From: Amycolatopsis saalfeldensis
GTDB taxonomy: Bacteria; Actinomycetota; Actinomycetes; Mycobacteriales; Pseudonocardiaceae
Direction: 5' to 3'
Assembly: GCF_900110575.1 (NCBI RefSeq)
Contig: NZ_FOEF01000018.1
Span: 165,480-229,479, forward strand
Length of the DNA: 64,000 nt
A program made the position numbers and the translations under genes. The notes beneath the pieces were generated by a model. That model did no database searches. It was not told the origin of the DNA and saw only the letters and a program-made list of their open reading frames with translations. This document shows, piece by piece, positions 44,631 through 52,681 of this stretch. How positions within the stretch are numbered: position 1 is the stretch's first letter; the number at the start of each line of letters is the position of its first letter.

Positions 44631-46958
44631 ATGCCCGGGGGAGTAAGGGAGCACGTGCCGACTGACACGACGTTGCCGCCGTTGGATCCGTTTGACGGGG
44701 TGCCCGACAAGCGGTACGAGGTGAAGGCCGCTGACCTGCTGAAACCTGGGAGCGGCGGGATCTTGCGGTGGCGCCGGCAGGCCACGAACGCGCCCATCGT
44801 GCAGGTCGAGGACGCGTACATCACCGGGACGCTCGATCTTCGGGCCGCGGACCTCAAATACCTGTTCCGCTTCGAGCGGTGCCGGTTCGAGCATCCGCCG
44901 GACGTGCGTGAGGCGACGTTGCTGGGGCTGGTCTTCCGCAAGTGCTGGCTGCCCGGGCTCAAGGCGCGCAATCTCCGCAGCCGCAACGACTTGCGGCTGA
45001 TTCGCAGCATTGTGGAGGTCGGGCCGGAGGAGCGGGAGATCGAGGAGACGACCGTCCAGCGCGGGGACGATCGGGAGCGCGGTGTGCCCAACGCCGCCGT
45101 CAACCTCACCGACGCGGTCATCGACGGGTCCGTCGTGCTCACCCGCACCACCATCAGCCACCGGCACGGCAAGGCCATCCAAGGCGACCGCCTCGTCATC
45201 ACCGGCGCGCTCCTCGCGTACCGCATGGTCGCGAACGGCGAGGTCCGGCTGCCCGGCATGCGCACCGGCGGCAACGTCAACTTCTCCGGCGCCACGTTCG
45301 ACAACCCGGACGGCTTCGCGCTCAACGGCAACGGCCTCCACATCGGCGGCAGCCTGCTCTGCGAGGTGGACAGCTACGGTCCCGCCAGTGAGCGCAAACG
45401 CTTCTCCGCCAACGGGATCGTCTATCTTCCGAGCGCCACTGTGGACAGTGACATCGTGCTGCGCGAGGCCAAGCTGACGGTCGACCAGAGCGGGCCCGTG
45501 GTCGTGGACGCGTGGAAGTCCAACGACCCGTACCTCGACCCGCGGCCCGCGCTCGTCGCCGATCGGCTGAAGGTCGACGGGAACCTCGAGCTGTCCGACG
45601 GGCTCCAGGCGTTCGGCACGCTGCGCATGGTCAACGCGCGCATCGGCGGGTCCCTGCGCCTCGCGGGCGCCGAGATCAAGATGGCCCGCGGCCGCCAGGC
45701 GCCGTTCTACGACCGCGCCCTGCACCTCGACGGCTCCACCGTCGGCGGCGACATCGAGGCCACCAGCCTGCGGGTGCCGGTCGGCCAACTGCGGCTGGCG
45801 GACGTCACCGTCGGCGGCAACTTCCTCGCGTGGAACTCGATGTTCCTGCACCCCGGACGCGACGCGTTTTCCGCGCGCCGCACCAAGATCTCCGGGAACC
45901 TGCAGCTCACGGACGCCACGGTGCAGGGCACCCTGCGGCTTCAGGGCGTGGAGGTCGGGGGCAGCCTGAACCTGTGCGGCACCAGGATCACCGACCCCGG
46001 CCGGCGCACTTCCAGTAGCTTTTCGCTCGACGTCCGCACGGCGAGGATCGGCCGCGACGTCGTGCTCACCGAGGACAAGGACCGCCCGTTCCTCGCCGAA
46101 GGCGGCGTCAACCTCGACGGCGCGCAGATCGCGCGGCGCCTCGAACTGCGGGGCGCGCAGCTCGGATCCTTTGCCCCGCACGGGATCGCGCTCGACGCCA
46201 GCGACGTCGCCGCCGACGAGTTCCTGCTCACGCCCGCCGAGCCGCCCGCCGGTCGCGTCATCCTGCGCCGCGCGCACTGCGGCACCCTCGGCGACAACGA
46301 GCAGTTCTGGGCCTCCGCCGAAGGCATCGAGCTCGACGACTTCCGTTACGACGCGCTGAAAGTCGGCATAGCACTCGACGACGACCGGTCCCTCGACCAC
46401 CGGATCGTCCTGCTGCGCAAGGCGATGCGCGGCTACCGGCCCGGTCCGTACGACCAGCTCGCGTCCACCCTGCGCGCGGCGGGCAACGAAGAACACGCGT
46501 CGACGGTGGGGCTGCGCAAGCAGCAGTTCCGCTACGAGGCGCTGGCCAAGGGCTTCAAGATCTTCGGCCCCGGGGTGCGCTTGTGGAGCTGGCTGCAGCG
46601 GTCGATGGTCGGGTACGGCTACCGGCCGGTGCGCGCGCTGGGCTGGCTGCTGATGTTGCTCGTGGTCGGCAGCCTCTGGTTCGGCCTCGGCACCGACGAC
46701 TGCGTTACGCACCCCGGCCTCTACGCGATCAGTGACGGCAAGCGCTGCCTGGTCAACCAGCAGGACACCGGGCTGCAGTGGAATCCGGTGATCTACACGG
46801 CCGATCTGCTCGTGCCGATCGTGGACTTCGGCAACAAGTCGCGCTGGTACATGCACGGCGCGGACAACTGGGTGGCCGCCGGCATCACGGCGTCCGGCTG
46901 GATCCTGGCGACGACCGTCGCGGCCGGTGTCAGCCGGATGCTGCGTCGCGACAACTGA
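44631..46958 (+). CDS. Large beta-helix (pentapeptide-like) membrane protein
   Basis: A 775-residue protein. Residues about 50-560 are built of recurring beta-solenoid units, many with GNV/GSLRL or GGNL-type turns (for example VTVGGNFLAWNSMFL and VEVGGSLNLCGTRI), predicted to form a right-handed beta-helix like pentapeptide-repeat proteins. Residues about 600-640 are helical, and two transmembrane segments follow (RALGWLLMLLVVGSLWFG and a C-terminal one near residue 755). Actinobacterial homologues are usually annotated as membrane-associated oxidoreductases, but I see no cofactor motif. A GTG start at 44655 is equally plausible to the ATG shown. Function unknown. Confidence 0.8.
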   Translation: MPGGVREHVPTDTTLPPLDPFDGVPDKRYEVKAADLLKPGSGGILRWRRQATNAPIVQVEDAYITGTLDLRAADLKYLFRFERCRFEHPPDVREATLLGLVFRKCWLPGLKARNLRSRNDLRLIRSIVEVGPEEREIEETTVQRGDDRERGVPNAAVNLTDAVIDGSVVLTRTTISHRHGKAIQGDRLVITGALLAYRMVANGEVRLPGMRTGGNVNFSGATFDNPDGFALNGNGLHIGGSLLCEVDSYGPASERKRFSANGIVYLPSATVDSDIVLREAKLTVDQSGPVVVDAWKSNDPYLDPRPALVADRLKVDGNLELSDGLQAFGTLRMVNARIGGSLRLAGAEIKMARGRQAPFYDRALHLDGSTVGGDIEATSLRVPVGQLRLADVTVGGNFLAWNSMFLHPGRDAFSARRTKISGNLQLTDATVQGTLRLQGVEVGGSLNLCGTRITDPGRRTSSSFSLDVRTARIGRDVVLTEDKDRPFLAEGGVNLDGAQIARRLELRGAQLGSFAPHGIALDASDVAADEFLLTPAEPPAGRVILRRAHCGTLGDNEQFWASAEGIELDDFRYDALKVGIALDDDRSLDHRIVLLRKAMRGYRPGPYDQLASTLRAAGNEEHASTVGLRKQQFRYEALAKGFKIFGPGVRLWSWLQRSMVGYGYRPVRALGWLLMLLVVGSLWFGLGTDDCVTHPGLYAISDGKRCLVNQQDTGLQWNPVIYTADLLVPIVDFGNKSRWYMHGADNWVAAGITASGWILATTVAAGVSRMLRRDN

Positions 46959-47324
46959 TCCGATGCGTCGCAGGGTGAACGGGTCCTGACGCCACCGGCC
47001 ACGTCGGGTTGCCGCGTCGGCTGCGAGAACGTCGTCGAACTGTGCCCGCCGGATCGCACCGGCTGCGTGGTGGGTGTCCCCCCACATTCCAGTCTACCGG
47101 CGGGCTCGGACAAAACCGGACGACGACGGAGGTGCGACCTTGAGTTGTCCACACTGGCTGGGGGTTGTGGACAAGGTAGCCGGCGGAGAGCGGTAAGGCG
47201 GCCGCGAGTGAGAAGGTCGGAGTGAGGAAGGAGGTGCGTGACGAAGCCGGGAGCCCGGATGGGCGCGCCGCGAGCCAACCGGGGCAACGGGACCCAACCC
47301 GACCGACGAACGCGAAAAGCCGGC
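46959..47324. other. Intergenic region with an inverted DnaA-box pair
   Basis: No gene is seen in 366 bases. At 47145-47174 two perfect 9-mers, TTGTCCACA and TGTGGACAA, face each other with a 12-base spacer, the same arrangement as at 58417-58453 and, slightly altered, at 3653-3675. The rest carries no structure I can identify. It is downstream of both flanking genes (convergent), so it holds no required promoter. Confidence 0.65.
47145..47174. repeat. Inverted DnaA-box-like pair
   Basis: TTGTCCACA at 47145-47153 and its reverse complement TGTGGACAA at 47166-47174 form a 9-bp inverted repeat with a 12-base spacer between convergent genes. The 9-mer equals the actinobacterial DnaA-box consensus. 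It may be a DnaA-titration site, a transcription terminator stem, or chance; the recurrence in the window argues against chance. Confidence 0.6.
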
Positions 47325-47900
47325 TCAGTCCACGAAACGCGACCAGAACGGGACTTCCCGCACACCGTCGGACGGCGGCTCCCCCAGCGGCTCCCCGCCG
47401 AACTCGTGGCGCAGGTAGCCGCGGAGATTCCAGCCGTAGGGCACGATGTCCGTCTGATACACCGACAACACCGGATAACCCGACTCGCCGGGCGTGGCCG
47501 GGAGGTAGCGGTGTCCGCACACCGGCACCAGCTGCGGCACCGAAGCGAGGTGACGGCGCGCGGCCGCCAGCGCGTTCGACAGGACACGCGGGCGCGGCCC
47601 CCAATCGGGTACCCACAGCGCGCTGTGCTCGACGTCGTACAGGACGCCGTCGACGGGCCAGTCCAGGCGTTTGCGCAGCTGGTCCGGGTTGCCGCAGCGC
47701 CAGTCCGGCCAGCGGTCGCCGACCGGGACGCCCGCGCGCAGGAACACCCGGTGGTCGTCGGCGAAGCGGAAGCCGAATTGCTGCTGGACGTCGTCGAGTT
47801 CGGCGTCCGTGAGGCCGGGCCGCAAGGGTTCGCGGAGGTTCTCCTGAAGGCTCCGGGCCTCCTCCACGGTGAGTGCGCCGGCCGGGTGGACTGTCGACAT
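47325..47900 (-). CDS. SMI1/KNR4-like protein
   Basis: A 191-residue protein of the SMI1/KNR4 superfamily, a fold widespread in polymorphic-toxin immunity proteins and in regulators. Family elements include the N-terminal LTDAELDDVQQQFGFRFADDHRVFLRAGVPVG, WPDWRCGN, and the C-terminal GYPVLSVYQTDIVPYGWNL followed by FGGEP. The start MSTVHP at 47900 is preferred to an in-frame ATG nine codons upstream. No toxin gene is adjacent, so it may act as an orphan immunity or housekeeping protein; that is inference. Confidence 0.78.
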   Translation of the reverse strand: MSTVHPAGALTVEEARSLQENLREPLRPGLTDAELDDVQQQFGFRFADDHRVFLRAGVPVGDRWPDWRCGNPDQLRKRLDWPVDGVLYDVEHSALWVPDWGPRPRVLSNALAAARRHLASVPQLVPVCGHRYLPATPGESGYPVLSVYQTDIVPYGWNLRGYLRHEFGGEPLGEPPSDGVREVPFWSRFVD

Positions 47901-48039
47901 GCGAAGAAGCGTACGTAGCGGAAGCATCGCGCCGCGCGTCCTTTTCCGCTCCGTTGACGCCTCCCTCGGCGGGGTGAGGTTCTTCTCTCAGACTGCGAAT
48001 ATGGGAACACAGCGTGAGCGGATGTAGTTCACTCGTCCC

Positions 48040-49902
48040 GTGACTACCTCACCGCAGCCCGCAGTGCCGCAGGCGCGGGTGCGCGCGCCCGAACTCGCCG
48101 GCGACGTCTGGCTCAACACCGGTGGCCACCGGCTCACCCTAGCCGAGCTGCGCGGACGCATCGTGCTGCTCGATTTCTGGACCAGCGGCTGCGTCAACTG
48201 CCTGCACGTCCTCGACGAGCTCCGGCCGCTCGAGGAGGAGTTTTCGGACGTCATGGTCACCGTGGGTGTGCACTCGCCGAAGTTCCTGCACGAGGGCGAA
48301 CGCGCGTCGATCGAGGCCGCTGTCCGGCGTTACGAGGTGCACCACCCCGTCGTCAACGATCCGCAAATGCAGCTGTGGTCGCAGTACGCCGTGCGCGCGT
48401 GGCCGACGCTGGTGGTCGTCGACCCCGAGGGGTACGTCGTGCACGTCGCCGCGGGAGAGGGCCACGGTGAGGCGCTTCGCCGCGTCGTCGCCGACCTGGT
48501 GGTGAAACACGCGGCCAAGGGCACGCTCCGCCGCGGTGGCAACCCGTACGTGCCGGTCGAGGAGCAGGACGGCGAGCTGCGCTTCCCGAGCAAGGCCGTG
48601 GCCACCGCCGAGGGCCGGATTCTGGTCGCCGACACCGGGCACCACTCCATCGTCGAATTCGCTTCCGACGGCGAGACCGTGATCCGCCGCTTCGGCAGCG
48701 GCGAGCGCGGCGCGCAGGACGGCCCGTTCGACCTCGCCACCTTCACCGAGCCGTCCGGGATCGCGCTGCTGCCCAACGAGGTCGCCCAGCGCGCCGGGTA
48801 CCACGCCGTCGTCGCCGACACGGCCGGCCACCGGCTGCGCGGCCTCGACCTCAACACCGGCGAGGTCAGCACCATCGCGGGCACGGGCCGGCAGTGGCGC
48901 GACGGCTCCGACACCGGCAAGGCCGTGGACGTCGACCTCACCAGCCCGTGGGACGTCGCGTGGTGGGCCCCCGCGGGCGGTGTCGTGGTCGCCATGGCGG
49001 GCAACCACACGCTGAGCGTGTTCGACCCGGCTTCCGGCGACATCCGGCGCTTCGCGGGCACCACCGTCGAAGGCCTGCGAGACGGCGACGTGCACGAAGC
49101 GTTCTTCGCTCAGACTTCCGGCCTCGCGCCCGACGGCGACAAGCTCTGGCTCGCCGACGCCGAAACGTCCGCGCTGCGCTGGATCGAGCCCGACGGCGAG
49201 TCGTTCACCGTGCACACGGCCATCGGCGTCGACCTGTTCTCCTTCGGCCATTCCGACGGCCCGGCCGACCAGGCGCTGCTGCAGCACCCGCTGGGCCTCG
49301 CCGTGCTGCCCGGAGACCGCATCGCCATCGCCGACACGTACAACGGCGCTGTACGCCGCTACGACCCCTTCACGCGCGAAGTCACGACGCTCGCCACCGG
49401 GCTCGCGGAGCCGCAAGGCCTCCTTCTGCACGACGGCGTGCTGCTGGTCGTCGAGTCGGCGGGCAACCGCGTCGTGCCGGTCGGCGTCCAGGCGACCACC
49501 GTCGCGGGCACCGCGCACGCCGTGCGACGGCCGCCGACCGTGCTGGCGCCCGGAAACGTCGAGTTCTCCGTCGTTTTCACCCCGCCGCCGGGCGAGAAGC
49601 TGGACGAGCGCTACGGGCCGTCGACGCGGCTGGAGATCAGCGCGTCGCCGCCGGAGCTGCTCGCCGACGGCGCCGGGGTCGGCACGGATCTGGTGCGCCG
49701 GGTCCGGTTCGCCGAGGGCGTAACCGAAGGCGTGCTTCAGGTTGTCGCGCAGGCCGCGAGCTGTGACGAAGGCGGCGAGCACCCCGCGTGCCGCATCACG
49801 CGACAGGACTGGGGCGTGCCGGTGCGGTTCGAGGCCGGCGGACAGAGACTGCTCAGCCTGGTCATGGCGGGCGAGCCGAAGGGGACCCCGCCGCCTCAGT
49901 AA
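48040..49902 (+). CDS. Thioredoxin-like and NHL-repeat protein (NHLRC2-type)
   Basis: A 620-residue protein that fuses two parts. Residues about 20-150 are a thioredoxin-like domain with the redox-active pair TSGCVNC. Residues about 170-500 are NHL beta-propeller repeats (VADTGHHSIVEF, VADTAGHRLRGLD, IADTYNGAVRRYD). The C-terminal domain is beta-rich with two further cysteines (SCDEGGEHPAC). The order matches NHLRC2-like proteins, conserved from bacteria to animals, whose role is largely unknown; a redox or adaptor function is likely. It starts at GTG. The downstream GroES-like gene begins nine bases after its stop, suggesting an operon. Confidence 0.88.
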   Translation: MTTSPQPAVPQARVRAPELAGDVWLNTGGHRLTLAELRGRIVLLDFWTSGCVNCLHVLDELRPLEEEFSDVMVTVGVHSPKFLHEGERASIEAAVRRYEVHHPVVNDPQMQLWSQYAVRAWPTLVVVDPEGYVVHVAAGEGHGEALRRVVADLVVKHAAKGTLRRGGNPYVPVEEQDGELRFPSKAVATAEGRILVADTGHHSIVEFASDGETVIRRFGSGERGAQDGPFDLATFTEPSGIALLPNEVAQRAGYHAVVADTAGHRLRGLDLNTGEVSTIAGTGRQWRDGSDTGKAVDVDLTSPWDVAWWAPAGGVVVAMAGNHTLSVFDPASGDIRRFAGTTVEGLRDGDVHEAFFAQTSGLAPDGDKLWLADAETSALRWIEPDGESFTVHTAIGVDLFSFGHSDGPADQALLQHPLGLAVLPGDRIAIADTYNGAVRRYDPFTREVTTLATGLAEPQGLLLHDGVLLVVESAGNRVVPVGVQATTVAGTAHAVRRPPTVLAPGNVEFSVVFTPPPGEKLDERYGPSTRLEISASPPELLADGAGVGTDLVRRVRFAEGVTEGVLQVVAQAASCDEGGEHPACRITRQDWGVPVRFEAGGQRLLSLVMAGEPKGTPPPQ

Positions 49903-49911
49903 CATGGGGGC

Positions 49912-50235
49912 GTGTCCGACGGCCCCCAGCTCGAGATCCAGATGCTGCACGACCGGGTGCTCGTGCGGCTGTCCCCCGAGGAGGGCGAGCGACGCAGCAG
50001 CGGCGGCATCGTCATCCCGGCGACCGCGCAAGTGGCGCGCAGGCTCGCCTGGGGTGATGTACTGGGCGTGGGCAACAGCGTGCGCAACGTCAAGCCGGGC
50101 GACCGGGTGCTTTTCAACCCCGAAGACCAGTTCGAGGTCGAGATCAAGGGCGAAGGGCACCTGGTGATGCGCGAGCGGGACATTCACGCCGTCGCCACCG
50201 AGCGGACCGAACACGGCACGGGGCTGTACCTGTAG
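49912..50235 (+). CDS. GroES-like co-chaperone protein
   Basis: A 107-residue protein with the Cpn10/GroES fold: MLHDRVLVRLSPEEGERRSSGGIVIPATAQ (mobile loop), VLGVGNSVRNVKPGDRVLF and the C-terminal YEV-like strand FEVEIKGEGHLVMRERDIHAV. It is longer at the N-terminus and has a longer tail than the classical GroES (about 97 residues) and is not next to a groEL gene, so it is probably a secondary co-chaperone paralogue. It begins at GTG nine bases after the stop of the NHL protein. Confidence 0.85.
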   Translation: MSDGPQLEIQMLHDRVLVRLSPEEGERRSSGGIVIPATAQVARRLAWGDVLGVGNSVRNVKPGDRVLFNPEDQFEVEIKGEGHLVMRERDIHAVATERTEHGTGLYL

Positions 50236-50258
50236 CTCCTGGCAGGGGGAGGGCAGGC

Positions 50259-52124
50259 GTGCGCGAAGACGAAACCTCGCAGGACCTCTTCTTCGACGAC
50301 CTGCTGCATGGTTCCCGAGAAGACCGGGCTGCCGAAGACGGCTTCGTTTCCGAAGACGACCTGGCCACCGAGATCTTCGCCGTCGTCGGCTCGCCCCCGC
50401 CGCCCGATACGCCGGCGCGCCGGGTCCGGCGCAAGATCGGCCGCACGTTCATGATCGTCGGCGGTCTGATGGGCTTGTTCGTGCTGCTGTACGGCCTCGA
50501 CCTGATCGTCAGCGCGGGCGACGTGCCGCGTGGGGTGGTCGTGGCGGGCATCGACGTCGGCGGTCTCTCGCACGCCGACGCCGAGGCCAAGCTGCGCGCC
50601 GAGCTCCAGCCGCGGCTGACGCAGCCGGTGCAGGTGCACGGCGGCGACGTCACGACGACGCTGCTGCCCGCCCAATCCGGCCTCGGCCTGGACTGGCCGG
50701 CGACGCTCGCGCAGGCCGGGCACCAGCCGTTGAGCCCGATCACGCGCATCATGTCGTTCTTCAGCACCCGCGACGTCGATGTGGTCACCCGCTCGGACCA
50801 GCAGGAGGTCCGCCAGGCCGTGCAGTCGCTGGCCGACGGGCGGCTGAACCACCCGCTGGTCGAGGGCAGCATCGGGTTCCTGCCGAAGGCCGGGACGGAC
50901 GTGACGCCGTACCCCGTCGAGCCGCGACAGGGACAGTCGCTGGCGGACGTCCACGCGGCCGTGCAGGCGGTGATCGCGGACTGGCTCGCGCCGGGCGGCG
51001 TGTCGCTGCGGATGGACGTGACGCCGCCCAAGGCGACGTCGGCCGGCGTCCACGCGCTGCTGGACCAGGTGGTGGCGCCCGCGGTGGCGAAACCCGTGGT
51101 GGTGCACGGCCAGGGCAAGGACGCGACGCTGACGCCCGCCGCGATCGCTGCGTCGTTCCAGTTCGCGCCGCGCGACGGCGGCAGCCTGGAGCTGCGGATC
51201 GACCAGGGCAAGCTGCAGCAGGCCGTGCAGGCGGACCTCGTTTCGACCGAGACCGACGGGCGCGACGCGGAGATCGTGTTCACCGCGGGCGCGCCGGCCG
51301 TGCAGCCGTCCGAGGACGCGCGGAAGATCAACTGGGCCAACACTTTCAAGCCGATCACGCAGGTGCTGGCGAAGCCGGACGGGCGCGACCTGAGCGTGGC
51401 GTACGACGCGACGAAGCCGAGCGTGACCACGGAAGCGGCGTCGGCGCTGGGCATCAACGAGGTGATCGGCGAGTTCACCACCAGCGGCTTCAGCGGCCCG
51501 GCGGCCACGAACATCCAGACGCTCGCCGACCGCGTCTCGGGCGCCGTCGTGAAGCCGGGCGAGACGTTCAGCCTCGGCTCGCGCTCGGGCGCCCGGACTT
51601 CGGCGAACGGCTACGTCAGCGCCCCCGTCGACGAGGACGGCACGGGCCCTTCGGTGGTGGGCGGCGGAGTCTCGCAGCTCGCGTCCACTTTGTACAACGC
51701 CGCGTACCTGGCCGGTCTCGGCGACGGCGGCCACGCCGCGCACGACCACTACCTCGACCGCTACCCGGCGGGCCGCGACGCGGCGGCCGTGGACGCCGCG
51801 GGAAACCCGGTGGAGCTGAAGATCGCGGACACCATGCCGACGGGTTTCGCCATCCAGGCCTACGCCGGCGGCGGCTCGGTGACGGTGCGGATCTGGGGCA
51901 CCAAGCAGTACCGCGTCGAAGGCCGCACGGGCGCCCGGACGAACCAGGTCTCACCGCCCATCCAGTTCGGCCCCGGCCCGGACGGCACCTGCCAGGCCTC
52001 GCCGGGCGCCACCGGCTTCAGCGTTTCGGACACCCGCGTCTTCTACGATTTGGCCACGGGCAACGAAATCCGCGAGGAAACCCGTAATACGACTTATGCC
52101 CCGCAGCCCATCGTCTTGTGCTGA
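50259..52124 (+). CDS. VanW-family membrane-anchored protein
   Basis: A 621-residue protein with a 65-residue acidic and basic cytoplasmic N-terminus, one transmembrane segment (FMIVGGLMGLFVLLYGLDLIV at about residues 68-88) and an extracellular part. The latter has two YoaR-like putative peptidoglycan-binding domains (GIDVGGLSHADAEAKLRAEL and a repeat later) and a VanW domain near residue 420 (IGEFTTSGFSGPAATNIQTLADRVSGAVVKPGETFSL, then GGGVSQLASTLYNAAYLAGL). Such proteins are thought to act in cell-wall metabolism; VanW is found in some glycopeptide-resistance clusters, but no other van gene is here. The GTG start follows the GroES-like gene by 23 bases. Confidence 0.85.
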   Translation: MREDETSQDLFFDDLLHGSREDRAAEDGFVSEDDLATEIFAVVGSPPPPDTPARRVRRKIGRTFMIVGGLMGLFVLLYGLDLIVSAGDVPRGVVVAGIDVGGLSHADAEAKLRAELQPRLTQPVQVHGGDVTTTLLPAQSGLGLDWPATLAQAGHQPLSPITRIMSFFSTRDVDVVTRSDQQEVRQAVQSLADGRLNHPLVEGSIGFLPKAGTDVTPYPVEPRQGQSLADVHAAVQAVIADWLAPGGVSLRMDVTPPKATSAGVHALLDQVVAPAVAKPVVVHGQGKDATLTPAAIAASFQFAPRDGGSLELRIDQGKLQQAVQADLVSTETDGRDAEIVFTAGAPAVQPSEDARKINWANTFKPITQVLAKPDGRDLSVAYDATKPSVTTEAASALGINEVIGEFTTSGFSGPAATNIQTLADRVSGAVVKPGETFSLGSRSGARTSANGYVSAPVDEDGTGPSVVGGGVSQLASTLYNAAYLAGLGDGGHAAHDHYLDRYPAGRDAAAVDAAGNPVELKIADTMPTGFAIQAYAGGGSVTVRIWGTKQYRVEGRTGARTNQVSPPIQFGPGPDGTCQASPGATGFSVSDTRVFYDLATGNEIREETRNTTYAPQPIVLC

Positions 52125-52157
52125 GCGTGGCCTAGAACCAGCCCTGGAAAACGCCGA

Positions 52158-52188
52158 TCCGGCCCGCCGTCAAGCAAAGCGGGCCGGA
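52158..52188 (+). terminator. Stem-loop downstream of VanW gene
   Basis: A 10-bp stem TCCGGCCCGC / GCGGGCCGGA with an 11-base loop, in the gap between the convergent VanW and GlsB-like genes. There is no T-run on either strand, so termination is likely but not proven. Confidence 0.5.
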
Positions 52189-52204
52189 CCGAGAGAAGCG
52201 AGTG

Positions 52205-52480
52205 TTACCGGTTGACGCTGCGCCGGCCGTAGATCCCGGCCACGAGGCTGACGCCGATCGCGGCGATCACCACCTGCGTGATGATTTCCAGCCAGTCAAT
52301 GCCCTTCGTGTCGGCGTAGCCGATCCCGCGGGCGATCCAGGTGCCGACGAAGGCCGCCACGATGCCGACGACGATCGTCAGCCAGATCGGGATGGACTGC
52401 TTGCCGGGCGCGAACATCCGGCCGAGCAGGCCGAGGATCAAGCCGATCACGATGGCGCTGATGATGCCTGAGACGGTCAT
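52205..52480 (-). CDS. GlsB/YeaQ/YmgE-type small membrane protein
   Basis: A 91-residue integral membrane protein with three hydrophobic segments, a glycine-rich SGIISAIVIGLILGLLGRMFAPG start and a C-terminal VVIAAIGVSLVAGIYGRR. It matches the transglycosylase-associated (GlsB/YeaQ) stress-protein family, small proteins of unknown exact role linked to envelope stress. The ATG at 52480 has an AGGAG site; the open frame further upstream to 52657 is not supported. It is convergent with the VanW gene. Confidence 0.85.
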   Translation of the reverse strand: MTVSGIISAIVIGLILGLLGRMFAPGKQSIPIWLTIVVGIVAAFVGTWIARGIGYADTKGIDWLEIITQVVIAAIGVSLVAGIYGRRSVNR

Positions 52481-52639
52481 CGAAACTCCTCTGCCTGAAA
52501 CGGAGTCCGCGGCACCGGCCACGGACGCTGTCGGGATTCCCCTCGCCGGAGCGGTCGAAACCTCGTTTCCAGGGGCATTACACCCACTTCGCCCCGCCGC
52601 CCCGCCAGTCACGACCGGCGAAGTCACCCGAAAGAAAAA

Positions 52640-52663
52640 CCCCCGGTGCGCGGGCACCGGGGG
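52640..52663 (-). terminator. Rho-independent terminator of fadE5
   Basis: A 10-bp stem CCCCCGGTGC / GCACCGGGGG with a 4-base loop, followed on the minus strand by TTTTT. It lies 19 bases after the stop of fadE5 and ends that transcript. Confidence 0.9.
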
Positions 52664-52681
52664 AATTCCTCGCTCAGTGGC

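Noticed and set aside
44577..47087. An 836-codon minus-strand open frame opposite the beta-helix membrane protein
   Set aside because: Composition is typical of an antisense frame, and the plus strand has a coherent membrane and beta-solenoid product.
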